DNA of 64,000 bases from Lotus japonicus (Eukaryota; Streptophyta; Magnoliopsida; Fabales; Fabaceae). The stretch is taken from positions 15,790,369 through 15,854,368 of the forward strand of contig NC_080044.1 of the NCBI RefSeq assembly GCF_012489685.1, given 5' to 3'. Position 1 is the stretch's first letter; each line of letters starts with the position of its first letter. This document shows positions 1 through 10,839 of the stretch, piece after piece. Made by a program: the position numbers and the translations under genes. The notes below the pieces were generated by a model, which saw nothing but the letters and a program-made list of their open reading frames with translations, was not told the origin of the DNA and made no database searches.

Positions 1-1553
1 TGTGACTAGATACTTTCATTAAATGAATGAACCTAAAATATTTTCTTTTGCTTATATATGTGACCGGATGGTGTATAATTTAAAGTTTATGTAATATTAT
101 ATTTTTAAAACTTTTTATAATTTTTAATGTAAAAAATGTATAAATGGTTGTTAAAAATATATATTTTAAGTTAATTTTATATTATATATTAGTATTTTCT
201 TAAGAATAACACATGTTATTGTTAATTGAGAAAATTCTTTAGATGATAATTTTACATAAGATATTTTAATTTTAAAATAAAATAAAATAAATGACATTAA
301 GAGTTTAGAATGATAAATTTAGTTGGTAAGTAGGAAAAATTAGTTTTTTTCATAATTATCAATTAACAGTTTAAAAACTTATTATCAATTTATAAACATA
401 TATATAATATTATTTTTAATAAGTACTCTTATATTTTTTTTTGTTCATTTGAAAAATTCAAATAATTAAAATTAAATAAATAAATATAAGTATTGCCTCC
501 ATACCATATACAAATTATATAAATGTGATTTAAATATAATTCAAAATATGATTTAAATATTAATTCACCAAAAGAAAATATGATTTAAATGTTTAAATGT
601 GCTTTATCCATTCATGACATAAAAAAATAAGACAAATTGTATTTAAATAAAGGAAGAAATTTTACTCAAAATAAAATAAAATTCCAAAGACACTAAGAAT
701 TTCATAAATAAAATAATAAATGATTGAATCAGTCCAAAAAAAGTAGTAAATCACCTTTAGTTCATGAACTCATGATGCACATTGAATCATCCCAAACCGT
801 AAAAATAGGTAATGACATGATTCATAATGAAAATTGTATTGATTTTCGTTAGAATGAAAATTACAACTGGTAATACTATTTAATTTATACCTAGATTAGC
901 AGCTAACAAACTCACTAACAACCATAACAAACTCTTAGCTAATTGCCAGCTCATTACAGCTAACTAACTATTACATAATAGCCCTTATACTTCTTCTAAT
1001 TTCCAGAAATGATCCTCTGAATTTCTACAATAGGCACAAAACTTTATAAGTCTAGTTGTATTCACTATTTGACCTCCATCGATCTAAACATATGTTGTAC
1101 TAAATCGCAAAATAAAAGAAAAATGGAGCAACACGTTGAAAACACCCACATTGAATAAAATGATACTCATAACAATATATACCAACCTCTATATGAGAAG
1201 CATGTGGTAAAATCAATGTGGAAATAAGGTGAAGGATTGTAAAATGTACGTAGGAGAGGCAGAGAGTTAGACAAAGAGTAGCCATGATTAATAGTGTTAT
1301 GAGTGTGAGAAAATATTATTGAGAGACAATGTATTAAATAGAGAAGCAGAAGGAACCTCCACCCTCAAAACAAAAGATGCCTACTCTATTTGTATGATTG
1401 AATTAGTTATAAACACTACTCCTATTTTTCATAAAGATTTTTCACTTCCCATTTTCTTAGCTGTTTTGTTATAAGCTAATGAAAATATGTTTTACTATAC
1501 ATAAAGTTAGATGAAGAAAAGTTAAAGAAAAATACACTTTTCTCTTATATTGT
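1..1553. other. AT-rich intergenic DNA, no gene seen
   Basis: Very AT-rich sequence with long A/T runs. Open frames are short and show no recognisable family. I see no RNA gene or bounded transposon here. Confidence 0.6.
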
Positions 1554-1777
1554 TGATCTTTTGGTCATGTGCAATGCACGTGCATGGTACAAAAATTTGT
1601 TCGTCTGATGATATTTTTATGAGTGAGCACGGACAGTTCCGAAATGAAAGAAAATTTTCATATGGAAAAATAAAAGTTACTTCGGAAGGTTCATCACCTT
1701 CAAAAGCGAAACAGTTTTAGCAGCATCTAGATGGTTCCTTTGCTTTTTTTTTTGGTACTTTTCAAGGGCTAGTCTAT
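1554..1777. repeat. Dispersed repeat, copy 1 of a direct pair
   Basis: About 220 bp that recurs in the same orientation at 3701-3921. Both copies begin near TGATCTTT, carry the 12-bp palindrome ATGCACGTGCAT close to the left end (1574-1585 here), share the block GAGCACGGACAGT and end GGGCTAGTCTAT. Possible reading: a small non-autonomous Helitron-like element, since a start in A/TC, a subterminal hairpin and a CTAG/T end fit, but homology runs a few bases past CTAG and no empty site is available. The pair brackets the papain-type pseudogene. Confidence 0.6.
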
Positions 1778-2699
1778 GCCACTGTGTTTAGAGTACATAG
1801 CTAGTATTAATTATTTATGTCCACATACCACAATGTCTATTTGCTCACCATTAAAAGCTTCATCAGCCATCACACGTTTCCCAGCATTCCTTATGTGGTG
1901 GCTAACCTTTTATGGGCCGCGCCCCTTCTTTGTAACCAACCAGCACACTTGGTAGTTAAGATGGCCTTCCACAATGATCTAAACAGCAATTGGATCTTCT
2001 CCCCTCCTCCACAAATTGCAAGAGCTTTGTCACAGGACTCCCGATGCATCCCTCCTAGAAGGTAATTCAGATGTGGTTAGCTGGTTATCTTGGGCTTCTA
2101 TGCCTTGTCTGAGTGGTGGGAGGAGCTTGGATCCATTTGTGAAGATGGTGTGTCGAGAAACTAGAAAGAAGGAATAGTTTGAATTATTGATGAGCTCGGA
2201 CAGTAGTGCAGAGCATCAGTAATGGCGTGGGAGCTAGTGTCATTTGAGTGGATTTTTCAACCAACTTTAATTCTTGGTTGGTGGAAACTATGTGCATTAT
2301 TGTACCCCACCACGTGAGAATCTTTAATGAATAGGTTGGTGTGTGAAAGTTGTCTGCTTGCCTGTCCGTTAGCTTGTTTGCATGTATGCCATTTGGTTCA
2401 CTTTTTGCCAAACCTCATTTCTTTTTCTTTCTAGTCTTGTTGGGCCACCTGGCTGGTTGTGTATGTTCCTCCGGTAGTGGGGTGGGCTTTCAACCCTTCT
2501 TTCTAATCAATTTTAATCCATTGACCAATCAACAATTAAATAAGTCAATAATAATCACAAAATTGCTCTACTAAAAATGAGAAATCCTATTACATATTAA
2601 TTCCCACATCACATGTTCAATTGGAAAAAAACAAAAATGTCAAATAAGATATACATGAATAAAGGGAAGAAGATCCACTGCCAGTAATGTTAAGTTTGG
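1778..2699. other. Intergenic segment inside the repeat pair
   Basis: Somewhat more GC-rich than its flanks. Small frames on both strands (for example 1817-2065 plus) resemble no family I recognise. It may be decayed transposon or captured gene DNA. Confidence 0.35.
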
Positions 2700-3263
2700 C
2701 AACATGGTCGATTTTCGGGTAAAGGGGAGACATTGTGATTTTGCAAATGTCTTCTTCTGCATCTACACCTCATGGACGCCTTACATATCCTACTTCTCCA
2801 CAGTTGGTGCCGCACGAGTTTTTTTCGATCCAGTATTTCGAACCATCATAATCAGTAACAAAACCAACTAAGGTAATAGGTAATGACATGATTCAGGCTC
2901 GTTCCACATTGTCCTCTGAAAATGCCACCTTTGTATTATTTGAAATCATTTCCAGTGGCATCAATAGCAACGATCACAGGTTGCTTGGCCACCGCTTGGA
3001 AGAGCGCCTCTTCATTGTTTGCAGAGACCCACTCATAGCGATCAATAAGTTTCAGTCGCCTTCTCATAAGGGTAACCCACCTCGGTTGAGATTCCACAAC
3101 GTCTTATTACATAGTCAAATGCTTCTTCGGGAAAGCCACCCGTGAATTCATCGCTCCGACCACCTCTGATGCAATCAATGAGCTGAGAGGGACACGAGTG
3201 TGCCACTGGCAAACTGGAGCGCTCCCTTTAATGTCACCACGACTGCAAATGCCCAACAAGCAC
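2700..3263 (-). pseudogene. Papain-type cysteine protease pseudogene, main fragment
   Basis: Read on the minus strand the segment carries the mature-domain landmarks of a plant papain (C1A) protease in order: GACWAF around the catalytic Cys (about 3262-3245), a SLSAQELIDC-like block, a GGFPEEAFDYVI block, a GYPYEKATETY block, a PVIVAID block, a CGTSLNH block holding the catalytic His, YWIEKNSCGTNCGE holding the catalytic Asn, and a GVDAEEDICKI-like end. Several frame changes and in-frame stops separate these blocks, so no protein can be made. The KNSWG Trp is Cys. An AG precedes the first block, so it probably began as an exon. The prodomain is absent. Closest in style to senescence/SAG12-like proteases. 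Confidence 0.75.
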
Positions 3264-3599
3264 CTAGTTTATATAAATAAAGTAAATACTGAGGGAAAAG
3301 TGCTTTTCGTGACACTTAATTTGTGACATTTACCTAAAAGTTCCAGTAGTTGCAGTCTTTCTGGCATTTAAATTAAATGACACCATTTAAGCTTTATTTT
3401 GCACTCATGTGTTGCTTTGGGGTAACACTACAGTTTTTTTATCTTTAATTCCTTAAGTTGGGGTTTCAATCTAATGGCTTAAGAAAGAGATTAGATTCAC
3501 CAATTTATTCAAGCCATTCAATATCTATATCTGATATTATAAAACTATTTCATTTACCTGAGTGCTTGGCCCCAACTAAACAATTTATGTGCCTTGCTA

Positions 3600-3690
3600 T
3601 TCCGAGTGTGCCACTGGCAAACTGGAGCGCTCCCTCTATTGCATTTAATGTCCCTTGCTGCTTAACGGGAGAGACCACTCCTATTTTCCT
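3600..3690 (-). pseudogene. Papain-type protease, second partial copy
   Basis: Minus-strand reading gives the start of a mature papain domain, VVSPVKQQG, then jumps over the catalytic Cys region straight to an NAIEGALQFASGTL-like helix. The last ~45 bp (3605-3650) duplicate 3194-3237 of the main fragment nearly exactly. The protease therefore exists as two overlapping pieces separated by ~340 bp of AT-rich DNA (3264-3599), a rearrangement rather than a simple intron. Confidence 0.65.
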
Positions 3691-3700
3691 CTAGCTAGAA

Positions 3701-3921
3701 TGATCTTTGGTCTTGTGCGATGCACGTGCATGGCACAAGAATTTTTTCCTTCTGATGATATTTTTATGATTGAGCACGGACAGTACCGAAATGAAAAAAA
3801 AAATTCATATGGAAAATAAAAGTAAATTTATAAGGTTCATCACTTTCAAAAGCGAAACGATTTTAACGGCATCTAGATGGTTCCTTTGCTTCTTTTGGTT
3901 TTTTTTCTAGGGCTAGTCTAT
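3701..3921. repeat. Dispersed repeat, copy 2 of a direct pair
   Basis: Second copy of the 1554-1777 repeat, same orientation, with small indels. The ATGCACGTGCAT palindrome lies at 3720-3731 and the GGGCTAGTCTAT end at 3910-3921. Confidence 0.6.
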
Positions 3922-4339
3922 ACGTAAATGAGACTGGAGTTTAGCATTGAATACATAAGCAAAAACACTTGCACTCATTTAAATTAAATGCATTAAATAA
4001 TAAAATATTTCATTTGTATTAATACCTTAAATAATAAAATTAAAAACTAAATAAAATTTCCTAAGTCATAATCTATTCAACTACCTACTAAAATGTAAAA
4101 GTCATTTTGAACCTTTGTATTAAATAAATTAAATTAAAATATTTAAAATGAATAAAGTAGCCTAAGTCATTAGTTATTCAACTACCAACTAAAATATATA
4201 ACTCAATTGACTTTTTTTTATAAATACACCAAAAAGTAAAACAAATTCTTTGTGTTAGAAGGCTCTATGAACATAACACTTTGGTTCTCTAAAAAAGAGT
4301 GAAACAAAGTTGAATAAATATAAATTTACTATATTTTTT
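3922..4339. other. AT-rich intergenic DNA
   Basis: AT-rich, with repeated AAATAA/TTAAAT words. No gene or bounded element seen. Confidence 0.6.
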
Positions 4340-5950
4340 CGAAAATAGAAGTTTTATTGATTGATATGAGGATGAGGAAATAGACATGGAAGTACACCCT
4401 CCTCATAAAGAGTCAAAAAGCAACAATACCAAGCATCAACACCAGACCAAAATAAAAAGCAACCAGCCCAAAAGAATGAAGGGAAAAACCGCTAAAAGCC
4501 TATACACGTCAATACAAGACCGCCCAAAGAACTACCAAAAGCCTACAAGAGACCCCAAAATCCCACTAAAATCCTAGAGCCGAAGACCTCAACTCCAGGA
4601 AAAATCGAAAACCACCCTCAAACAAAACTAAGGATCACTCTTGCGTGCACAAATCTGAGCTACAATCTTGTAGTGGGGAGAATCATCTGAGCAGTCATAC
4701 TGCATATCTAGGCGTTTCCCCATTAGAATAGCACTGCACGCATGGGTCATGACGCCAAAAGGCTTGGAGAGGTCCTCAGGCAACACCACCAGCTCTCTTC
4801 CTGACGCCATCGAGACTCTGACGTCCAGTGATGTAAGGCCAGTGCAGCTCTCGGGAAGACCCTGCTTCTTGCTACCTATAGCCACTGCCTTCTTCGATCT
4901 ACCCCTGTCCTTAAGAATATTCACAACAACATGTTGTTCAGGAAACTCAACAGGAACATCAAGCACCTCCACAATCTTAGAGGCAGAGCCCAAAGAGGGG
5001 AATAGGGTTATAGAAGATGGTTCAGGCCCAGTAGTTGCAACAGGAAAACCCCAGTTTGAAATTTCAGGAAAAAGAACCAAGGGAGTAGAGTCATGGTCTG
5101 CCGGGTAGCTTCTTACAAGCTCGATGAGCATCAAGTCTTCATCTTCAGAGAAATCCAACGCTACCTGACCCTCCTCTTCTCCAACAGTGGTAGCAGCTCC
5201 CTCTGCCACCGCTGAGCTCAGAACATTTTGCCTGACCAACTCATGTCGTGGGAACCTCGTCAGAGCCACCGAAAGGGACACGTCACCTAGTCGAAGACCA
5301 TTGAGAAGGTTGATTTCCTGAGATGCCACCTCTAGAGAAGTGAACCTTACGAACCCGAACTGATGTAGCCTTACAATCTTCTTCTATCATTGAACGAACA
5401 AGTTAACAACCCTTCCAAATTGAGCAAACATCCCCCTGATCTAATGGTAATCGATGCAATTAGAAATCCCATCGACAAAAAGAGTGAAAATAGAGAAAAA
5501 AGAATGATCTTGCTCCTTCCTCCTTACTAAGACGCCAACCCTACCTTCCTCCGCGTCCTTGAGCGTTGGTTCTGTCTTTTTTCTCAGATTTGGGACGCCG
5601 CTTAGGTCCTTTAGATCACCACCGTCTTGCTGGTTGTTCTTCGTCCTACGAGCGTCGCCACCTGCGACTCTGATCACTCCTCCGACGTCGTCTCCGTCCT
5701 CGGAAGTGGCGTCAAGATCTGCGCCGCCACTTGGAGAAAAAACCCGAGCAGATGGGTTTCGAGAAACCCGACTTATGAAGAATAGGAAAGAAGAAATTTT
5801 TAGGGGGAAACCTGATTTCTGAAACCACAACCGTGAAAGAGAACAAGCTTGGAACAATCGAAGAGCAAGGGATTGAGACCGAGCCACCGTTGCCTGGCCG
5901 GCCGTCGCTGCCAAGCAGGAAACAAAGGGACTGAAACCCTAGTGCAGCCC
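4340..5950 (-). mobile_element. Internally deleted LINE with RRM-type ORF1
   Basis: Minus-strand unit. It begins near 5950 with a leader containing AACCCTAG-like sequence, holds the RRM reading frame at 5914-4628, and ends in a 3' tail: a GAGGAGGGT block, TATTTCCTCATC, an AATAAA signal and an A-rich end (4340-4400). The same tail motifs occur in the LINE fragment at 7015-7190, which ties the two to one LINE family. No endonuclease or reverse transcriptase lies between ORF1 and the tail, so the copy is deleted or non-autonomous. I could not find a convincing target duplication. Confidence 0.5.
4628..5914 (-). pseudogene. RRM-containing LINE ORF1-like protein, broken by stops
   Basis: One uninterrupted frame of about 429 codons on the minus strand, broken by three in-frame stops: TAG at ~5441 and TGA-TAG at ~5385. 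Reading through them shows a single RRM fold: FFSIFTLFVDGI as RNP2, then FAQFGRVVNLFV, then FGFVRF as RNP1. A Ser/Asp-rich N-terminus and a ~200-residue C-terminal part of unknown fold flank it. RRM proteins of this layout are the RNA-binding first ORF of plant LINEs. No frameshift is needed. It could instead be a host RRM gene fragment, but the LINE-like tail argues against that. Confidence 0.6.
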
Positions 5951-7014
5951 CAAAAGTTAATTTTTTTTTAATCTTAGTTTGATGATTTTACTACATAATA
6001 TTTAATCTATTTAATTTATATCTTATTATAGTTGAAAAAGATGAAATTACTTTATTTTTCTTGATTTTAACAAGTGTAAACCTGTTTGGAAAATTGTGGT
6101 TGCCCCTCCCAAAAAATGACTTTCTCGATAGAAAAGTATAAAAAAAATGTTAATACAATTTTTTATGGTATTAAAAACTTATTTCTCAATTTAATTTTTT
6201 TCAAATGGATTATATTATTTTTCACATTATTAAATAAATTCCCGATTAAAACATTATTAAATAAATAAATTCTTAAAATGATCAAATGCTAATTATTAAA
6301 TATTGATTATTAAATTTGAATAATAGTAATTATTTACACGAAGAGAACTCAAATACTATTTATTGAAAAGTTTTTTTTTGGAATTATTGAAATGCCTGAA
6401 CTCAATTATTATTATTTTATTTTAAAATAAGAACTATTTTAATATTTATGTAATAATTTAAACTATAATCATTATTATATAATGTTAAACAATGTTGTAA
6501 ATAAACCCGTGCAACGCACGGGTATTATATATAGTATTTTAAGTAAAAGTATCAGATCCTATGAATGAAGTTGTGTTAAAAAATATGTTGTTCATAATGA
6601 TGTTACCGGCTAGAACTTAATTGATCCATGAGGTAGGCTTTTATTTTTTGGTCAAGGTAAGCTTTTGTTTGATTTTTTTTGTTGAGATTTTGCATGGGAT
6701 GTGTATAGCAGTAAAATTTGCAATGGGTAACTAGTTTGACTGAGCCCACAACCATACGTAGAGTCCATAGACAATGCTAACTACCCCCACAAAATACATA
6801 AACTCAAGGTGTTCTTCCGAGCCACTATAGGGGAGAAGAAAGAGACAAACATGTTGGGTTAAGAAAGTTGAGTTGGATTAAGAGCAATGCCTAAAACAAT
6901 ACTAGAAGTTCAGGTGGGCCAAATGATTTTCTATTTCTGAGTGAGAACTTCTCCCCTTTCTTTTGAAAAAAAAAAACCTTCTCCCCATTTCTCAACCAGA
7001 TAACAAGGGATTGA
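5951..7014. other. AT-rich intergenic DNA
   Basis: No gene seen. Holds one perfect hairpin motif at 6505-6523 (separate entry). Confidence 0.55.
6505..6523. repeat. Perfect 19-bp hairpin, ACCCGTGC-AAC-GCACGGGT
   Basis: Eight-base arms around a 3-base loop in otherwise AT-rich DNA. Hairpins of this type (CCCGTGC...GCACGGG) are common near the ends of plant Helitron-like elements, but I see no paired end here, so the element is not bounded. Confidence 0.45.
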
Positions 7015-7190
7015 ATTTTTTTAGAAAGCTAAAATATATATTATCATAAATAGATGAGGAAATTGACAAGATTAACAACCCTCCTCGAAGGGAACAAAAA
7101 AGGTGGCAAAGCCAGAAAGGAGCAAAGAAAGAAAAAACAAAAGAACAAAAAGAAGCTCCTTCTACCGACGCAGGCTTTGATGGGTTTGTA
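7015..7190 (-). mobile_element. 5'-truncated LINE, 3' tail only
   Basis: On the minus strand the sequence runs GAGGAGGGTTGTTAATC, TTTCCTCATC, an A/T-rich stretch and a short A tail before 7015, the same order of motifs as the LINE tail at 4340-4400. Frames here such as 7054-7356 plus are low-complexity shadows. The upstream limit is approximate. Confidence 0.45.
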
Positions 7191-8560
7191 TGAAGGTGAT
7201 CCACTATGGTTCACTTCCTTTTTTTTCATTGATAATATGAAAATACCCTTAATTCTTATTTTTTTCTCTTCGGATAGCTCTGTCTCCTTCCTCCTTTACT
7301 CACATCCTTTCTGTCTGACAACAAACATTGTCACCCTTCTCTCCTCCATATTTTAATCTACGATTAGAAAGAAAGAAAAGAAAGGGAAGAAGAGAGGTGA
7401 GAGAAAGAGAGAGGGAGAAGGAAAGACTGTGAGGGTGGCTGAAAGCCACTTACTCTTCCTGAGCGAGCCATTCAACATATTTCTTTGATTGGATAAATTG
7501 TAATGTTAGAAATATATAATGACAATTGTAATCATACTTGGAAGTCTTAAACCATTTCCTACGAAGGTCTTTATCTTTCCTTCCGGTTTGAAAAAATGTA
7601 ATCTCCTCCTGATATTGGGTTAAAATAACAATAGTAATGGATCTTGAGGCCAACCGGTTGTGTAAAAAGCTTTCATCGATGTTATAATGTTAATGACATT
7701 TTCCCCTGAGTTCTAATGTTGAGGATCTCGATGGATCTCTCCATTGAGCTCATCATTATCCCATCTTTGAATGTCATCATCAACACCACCATCGATGTCT
7801 TGTGGTTATGGAATTAGGTCATTAGTGTGTGATAAGAGTTTGTTCTTTCAAGGTGTCTTCGTATGTGCCCACAATGTCTCTAGGAATGTGGTTTGTAGAA
7901 TGAAAGTTTGGCGGGGAGCTGGTGGGGAAACTGTTGGGGACCTGCTAGTATGCAAGAAGTGAACGTATGAGAGGATAAGTGTCGAAGTGCCAATGATGGA
8001 CTAATATTAACATCAGTGCTTCTCCCGTGAGTATTATTCTTGTGCGAAGAAGAATACTCATAATGTGATTTACCCTTACCTCGGGTCGGGTCTCGACCAT
8101 CAAATGGATAGCGTGATGACATTTGTTTAATTTACACCACAAGTTATATTTAACAAAGGGTTTTGCTATAATACTCCCAACTTATTTCATGAAAGAGTAT
8201 GATAGCCCTTAACACATTTTTCATTTGGACAAAATTAACCCACATAACAAGTTAATAAGAGCGTGTAGGTTAAGAGGATGTGACGACTGCTAAAGCACCC
8301 GAGGCATGATCCCGAGCAGGGTGGTAGTCGGTACAAATCTTGGAGGTAGTAGCAAATATTCAATTATAAAAAAAAGGTTGTAGGCAGGAGAAGTGACAAG
8401 TGTGTAAAGAAAATATCAAATGAGGATTAAAATGACACTTTTTAAAGTCCCAAATGACAAAGTCAGAAATAAAGTGAGTAATTCACCCATTTCCCACCAC
8501 TTTTTAAAACAAATGTTAACCTATTTTATGGATATAACGTCTCTTTCTTTTTGGAAGATG
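7191..8560. other. Intergenic DNA with purine-rich tract
   Basis: A GA-rich run (about 7365-7430) is the only clear structure. Short frames at 7771-7962 and 7880-8142 overlap on opposite strands and match no family I know. Confidence 0.45.
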
Positions 8561-8575
8561 AGATCGATGAATTGT

Positions 8576-8829
8576 TTTTTTTGGTCAATGATTGTTGTAT
8601 TCAAGAAGAGAGCCCAAAGGCCCGAGCCCACTAACGGGATGAACAAGGAAAACAAAGAGATGCTTCATGCTAGTCCAGAAGAGGCATAAGCGACAAAATA
8701 CAGAAGGAGAAAAACTGGACTAGTCTTAAAAACTTTAAACACTAGGGGCCCCACAAAACAAGAAACAAGAGAGATCACGTGATCAGCACCAATAGAAAAA
8801 GCAATGAACCCACCCACTAACTCGAAAAT
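8576..8829 (-). mobile_element. 5'-truncated LINE fragment with target-site duplication
   Basis: 254 bp on the minus strand ending in an A8 tail (plus-strand T run at 8575-8582), with GGGCCTTTGGGCTCTC-type 3' sequence before it. It is bracketed by AGATCGATGAATTGT (8561-8575) and AGATCGATGAAATGT (8830-8844), a 15-bp target duplication with one mismatch. That is the expected product of target-primed reverse transcription. Confidence 0.65.
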
Positions 8830-9018
8830 AGATCGATGAAATGTTAAAGATCCAAATTATGCAAGGCCCAATAATGTTAGTAATCTATAAGGACTAGTAA
8901 TTAGCTTCCAAGACTTCAAATGGAGACAAACACGTGAAAACAACAATAAGGGTATAGAGGCCCGTTAGGAAGCCCACCGAGTGTTGGATTACGGGTTCCA
9001 TTATTTGCAAACTTCATT

Positions 9019-9271
9019 TAGGCCCAGTTTGGAAGAGTTTATTTGAGCTTATCTGACAGCATAAGCTCTTATGCTAGTGTTTGGGAGAGCTTATGCAAAC
9101 AGCTTATGGTCTGCCATAAGCTATTTTCAGCTTATTTTCATAAGCTACTCAGGATAGCTTATGAAAAATAGCTTATGCTTATACACAGCTTATTTTTAAT
9201 TTATTTCAATAAATTTTAAAAATAGCTTATGAATAAGCGCTTAATTAAGCTGTTTATCCAAACGGGGCCTT
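9019..9271. mobile_element. hAT-type MITE, 253 bp
   Basis: Imperfect terminal inverted repeats TAGGCCCAGTTTGG (left) and, reverse-complemented, AAGGCCCCGTTTGG (right). The inside is filled with AGCTTAT/ATAAGCT words in both orientations. Flanks ACTTCATT (9011-9018) and AGTTCATT (9272-9279) form an 8-bp target duplication with one mismatch, as in hAT elements. No coding capacity. Confidence 0.75.
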
Positions 9272-9365
9272 AGTTCATTATCTCATCAATAGATAGGATA
9301 AAGCTTCCAATGTTAAATATGCAAAACTATAACGACAAAACTAATAGCAAATTATTTTTGTAATG

Positions 9366-9547
9366 AAACACGAGTTCTAGCGTGGTGGTTAATTCATCTC
9401 GTTCTTTAATCATGAGGTTGGAATTCGATCCTCATCTATGAGAATGAAACACATTTTATGATCAGTTGATTACTGTTTTGTGAAAATACCCGCGGCGAGA
9501 GAATTAATCACTGTTGTCGGTGGTAGATACTCTGGTCTAAAATAGAT
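9366..9547 (+). mobile_element. tRNA-derived SINE, about 182 bp
   Basis: The 5' part resembles a tRNA promoter: A-box-like AGCGTGGTGG at 9379-9388 and B-box-like AATTCGATCCT at 9422-9432, about 33 bp apart. The body continues with GTGAAAATACCCGCGGCG and ends TGGTCTAAAATAGA. Imperfect direct repeats TTATTTTTGTAATG (9352-9365) and TTATTTTGTGATTT (9548-9561) look like the target duplication. It would be copied by pol III and mobilised by a LINE. Confidence 0.65.
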
Positions 9548-9561
9548 TTATTTTGTGATTT

Positions 9562-10834
9562 ATCAAAATAATTCATGATGGTAAAGGCGATAAGTGCAGC
9601 CGATCCATTAAATAGAAATATTATGGTACTTAACAAAACTTTGAGAGCATTGAACATGGAACAAAAGTCAGAAATGAAAAAGAATAGGGATAAGAAAATC
9701 CAACCGTGAGTCATTTTCAGTTGTCAATGAAGTTCCTCTCATCGTTCATTTCAAAAAAGAAAAGAAAAGATTGGATCGTGGTCTTAAAGCACATGAACAT
9801 GATTATTGGTGTACGTGGAGACCACACTAATGCAAAGTTCATGCTAAGTGCGGCCCCATCACCCCATTCAACCAAAGTCCTTTTCTATCCCTTCTGTTCA
9901 TTTGAAGCCTCGAAGACATGCAAATTAAAGCTTTCTCTTTCTTTTCCAATTTTCAGAGAGGTGGGGTTGAAAGCTGAGGGTAATTTAGTAATCACAGTAG
10001 AATGTCTTTGCTTTGATTAATTGGTTCTATCTGTTCTAACAATTTATTGAAAAAAGATTCTTGTTTCCTATCAAAGGTTGATCATGGTTATTTACCAACC
10101 TCTTTTTGGACATCTGATAATTGATATAGTCCTCTTACCCTTTGTCATTTTGACCAAGGGCAAATTTGTGCCTCGAAAAGCCTGTTGAACAGTAATGAGA
10201 TTATGATTCCATTCCTATTCCAATATGTCCTTCAAATGATATTTCATCATTGTCATAGTAATGCACGTGTTGCCCATTTCTATTAAAGGTAATTAAACCA
10301 TCAACAAGATTCAACACAGTAAATATATCCCTCTTGATATGACTTTAAGGGATTAATATCATTTAGTCTACTATGGAATGTTTCAATACACGTATAACTT
10401 GTTTTAAAGTTTCATATTACCCTCTTATTAGTTGTAAGAAAATATTAAAACTTTTGATTTTTAATACAAATATATACCTAATTTCTTATTAATAGTGTTA
10501 TATTTTAAATATTAGCATCACAATAGTAAACAATACTAATTAATATTATGTTGAAACTTTTATTAGATTTAACTTTTTTATGGAATATTATGATAGGGGT
10601 TCCATACATTGATTTAATATTGATAAAGACAAGAGGGAATAATAATATTTTCACAAACCAATTGAACCTCCACCTCACCAAATTATGAGAAAAGAGAGGT
10701 AAATGAGTGATATGATAGGTGATGTGACATAAAATGCAGAGAGAGAAAGGAAGAAAACAGAGTGAAAATGATATGTAAGAGAAAGTGAGATGTGAGTATA
10801 TCACAGCTCCTCAACTTGAGCATCAAAGTATCTT
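9562..10834. other. Intergenic DNA, no gene seen
   Basis: Open frames at 9706-10020 plus and 10505-10976 minus lack recognisable domains and have AT-driven composition. No bounded repeat found. Confidence 0.5.
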
Positions 10835-10839
10835 GTAGG

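Noticed and set aside
1100..1285. Short minus-strand frame of 61 codons
   Set aside because: AT-rich, with no domain, no neighbour context and a composition like the flanking intergenic DNA.
4386..5108. Plus-strand frames opposite the RRM frame
   Set aside because: The minus-strand reading shows RNP1 and RNP2 motifs; the plus frames show nothing.
9366..9547. A functional tRNA gene
   Set aside because: Box A and box B are present, but the sequence does not fold into a complete cloverleaf with a CCA-side acceptor stem; the body and direct repeats fit a SINE.
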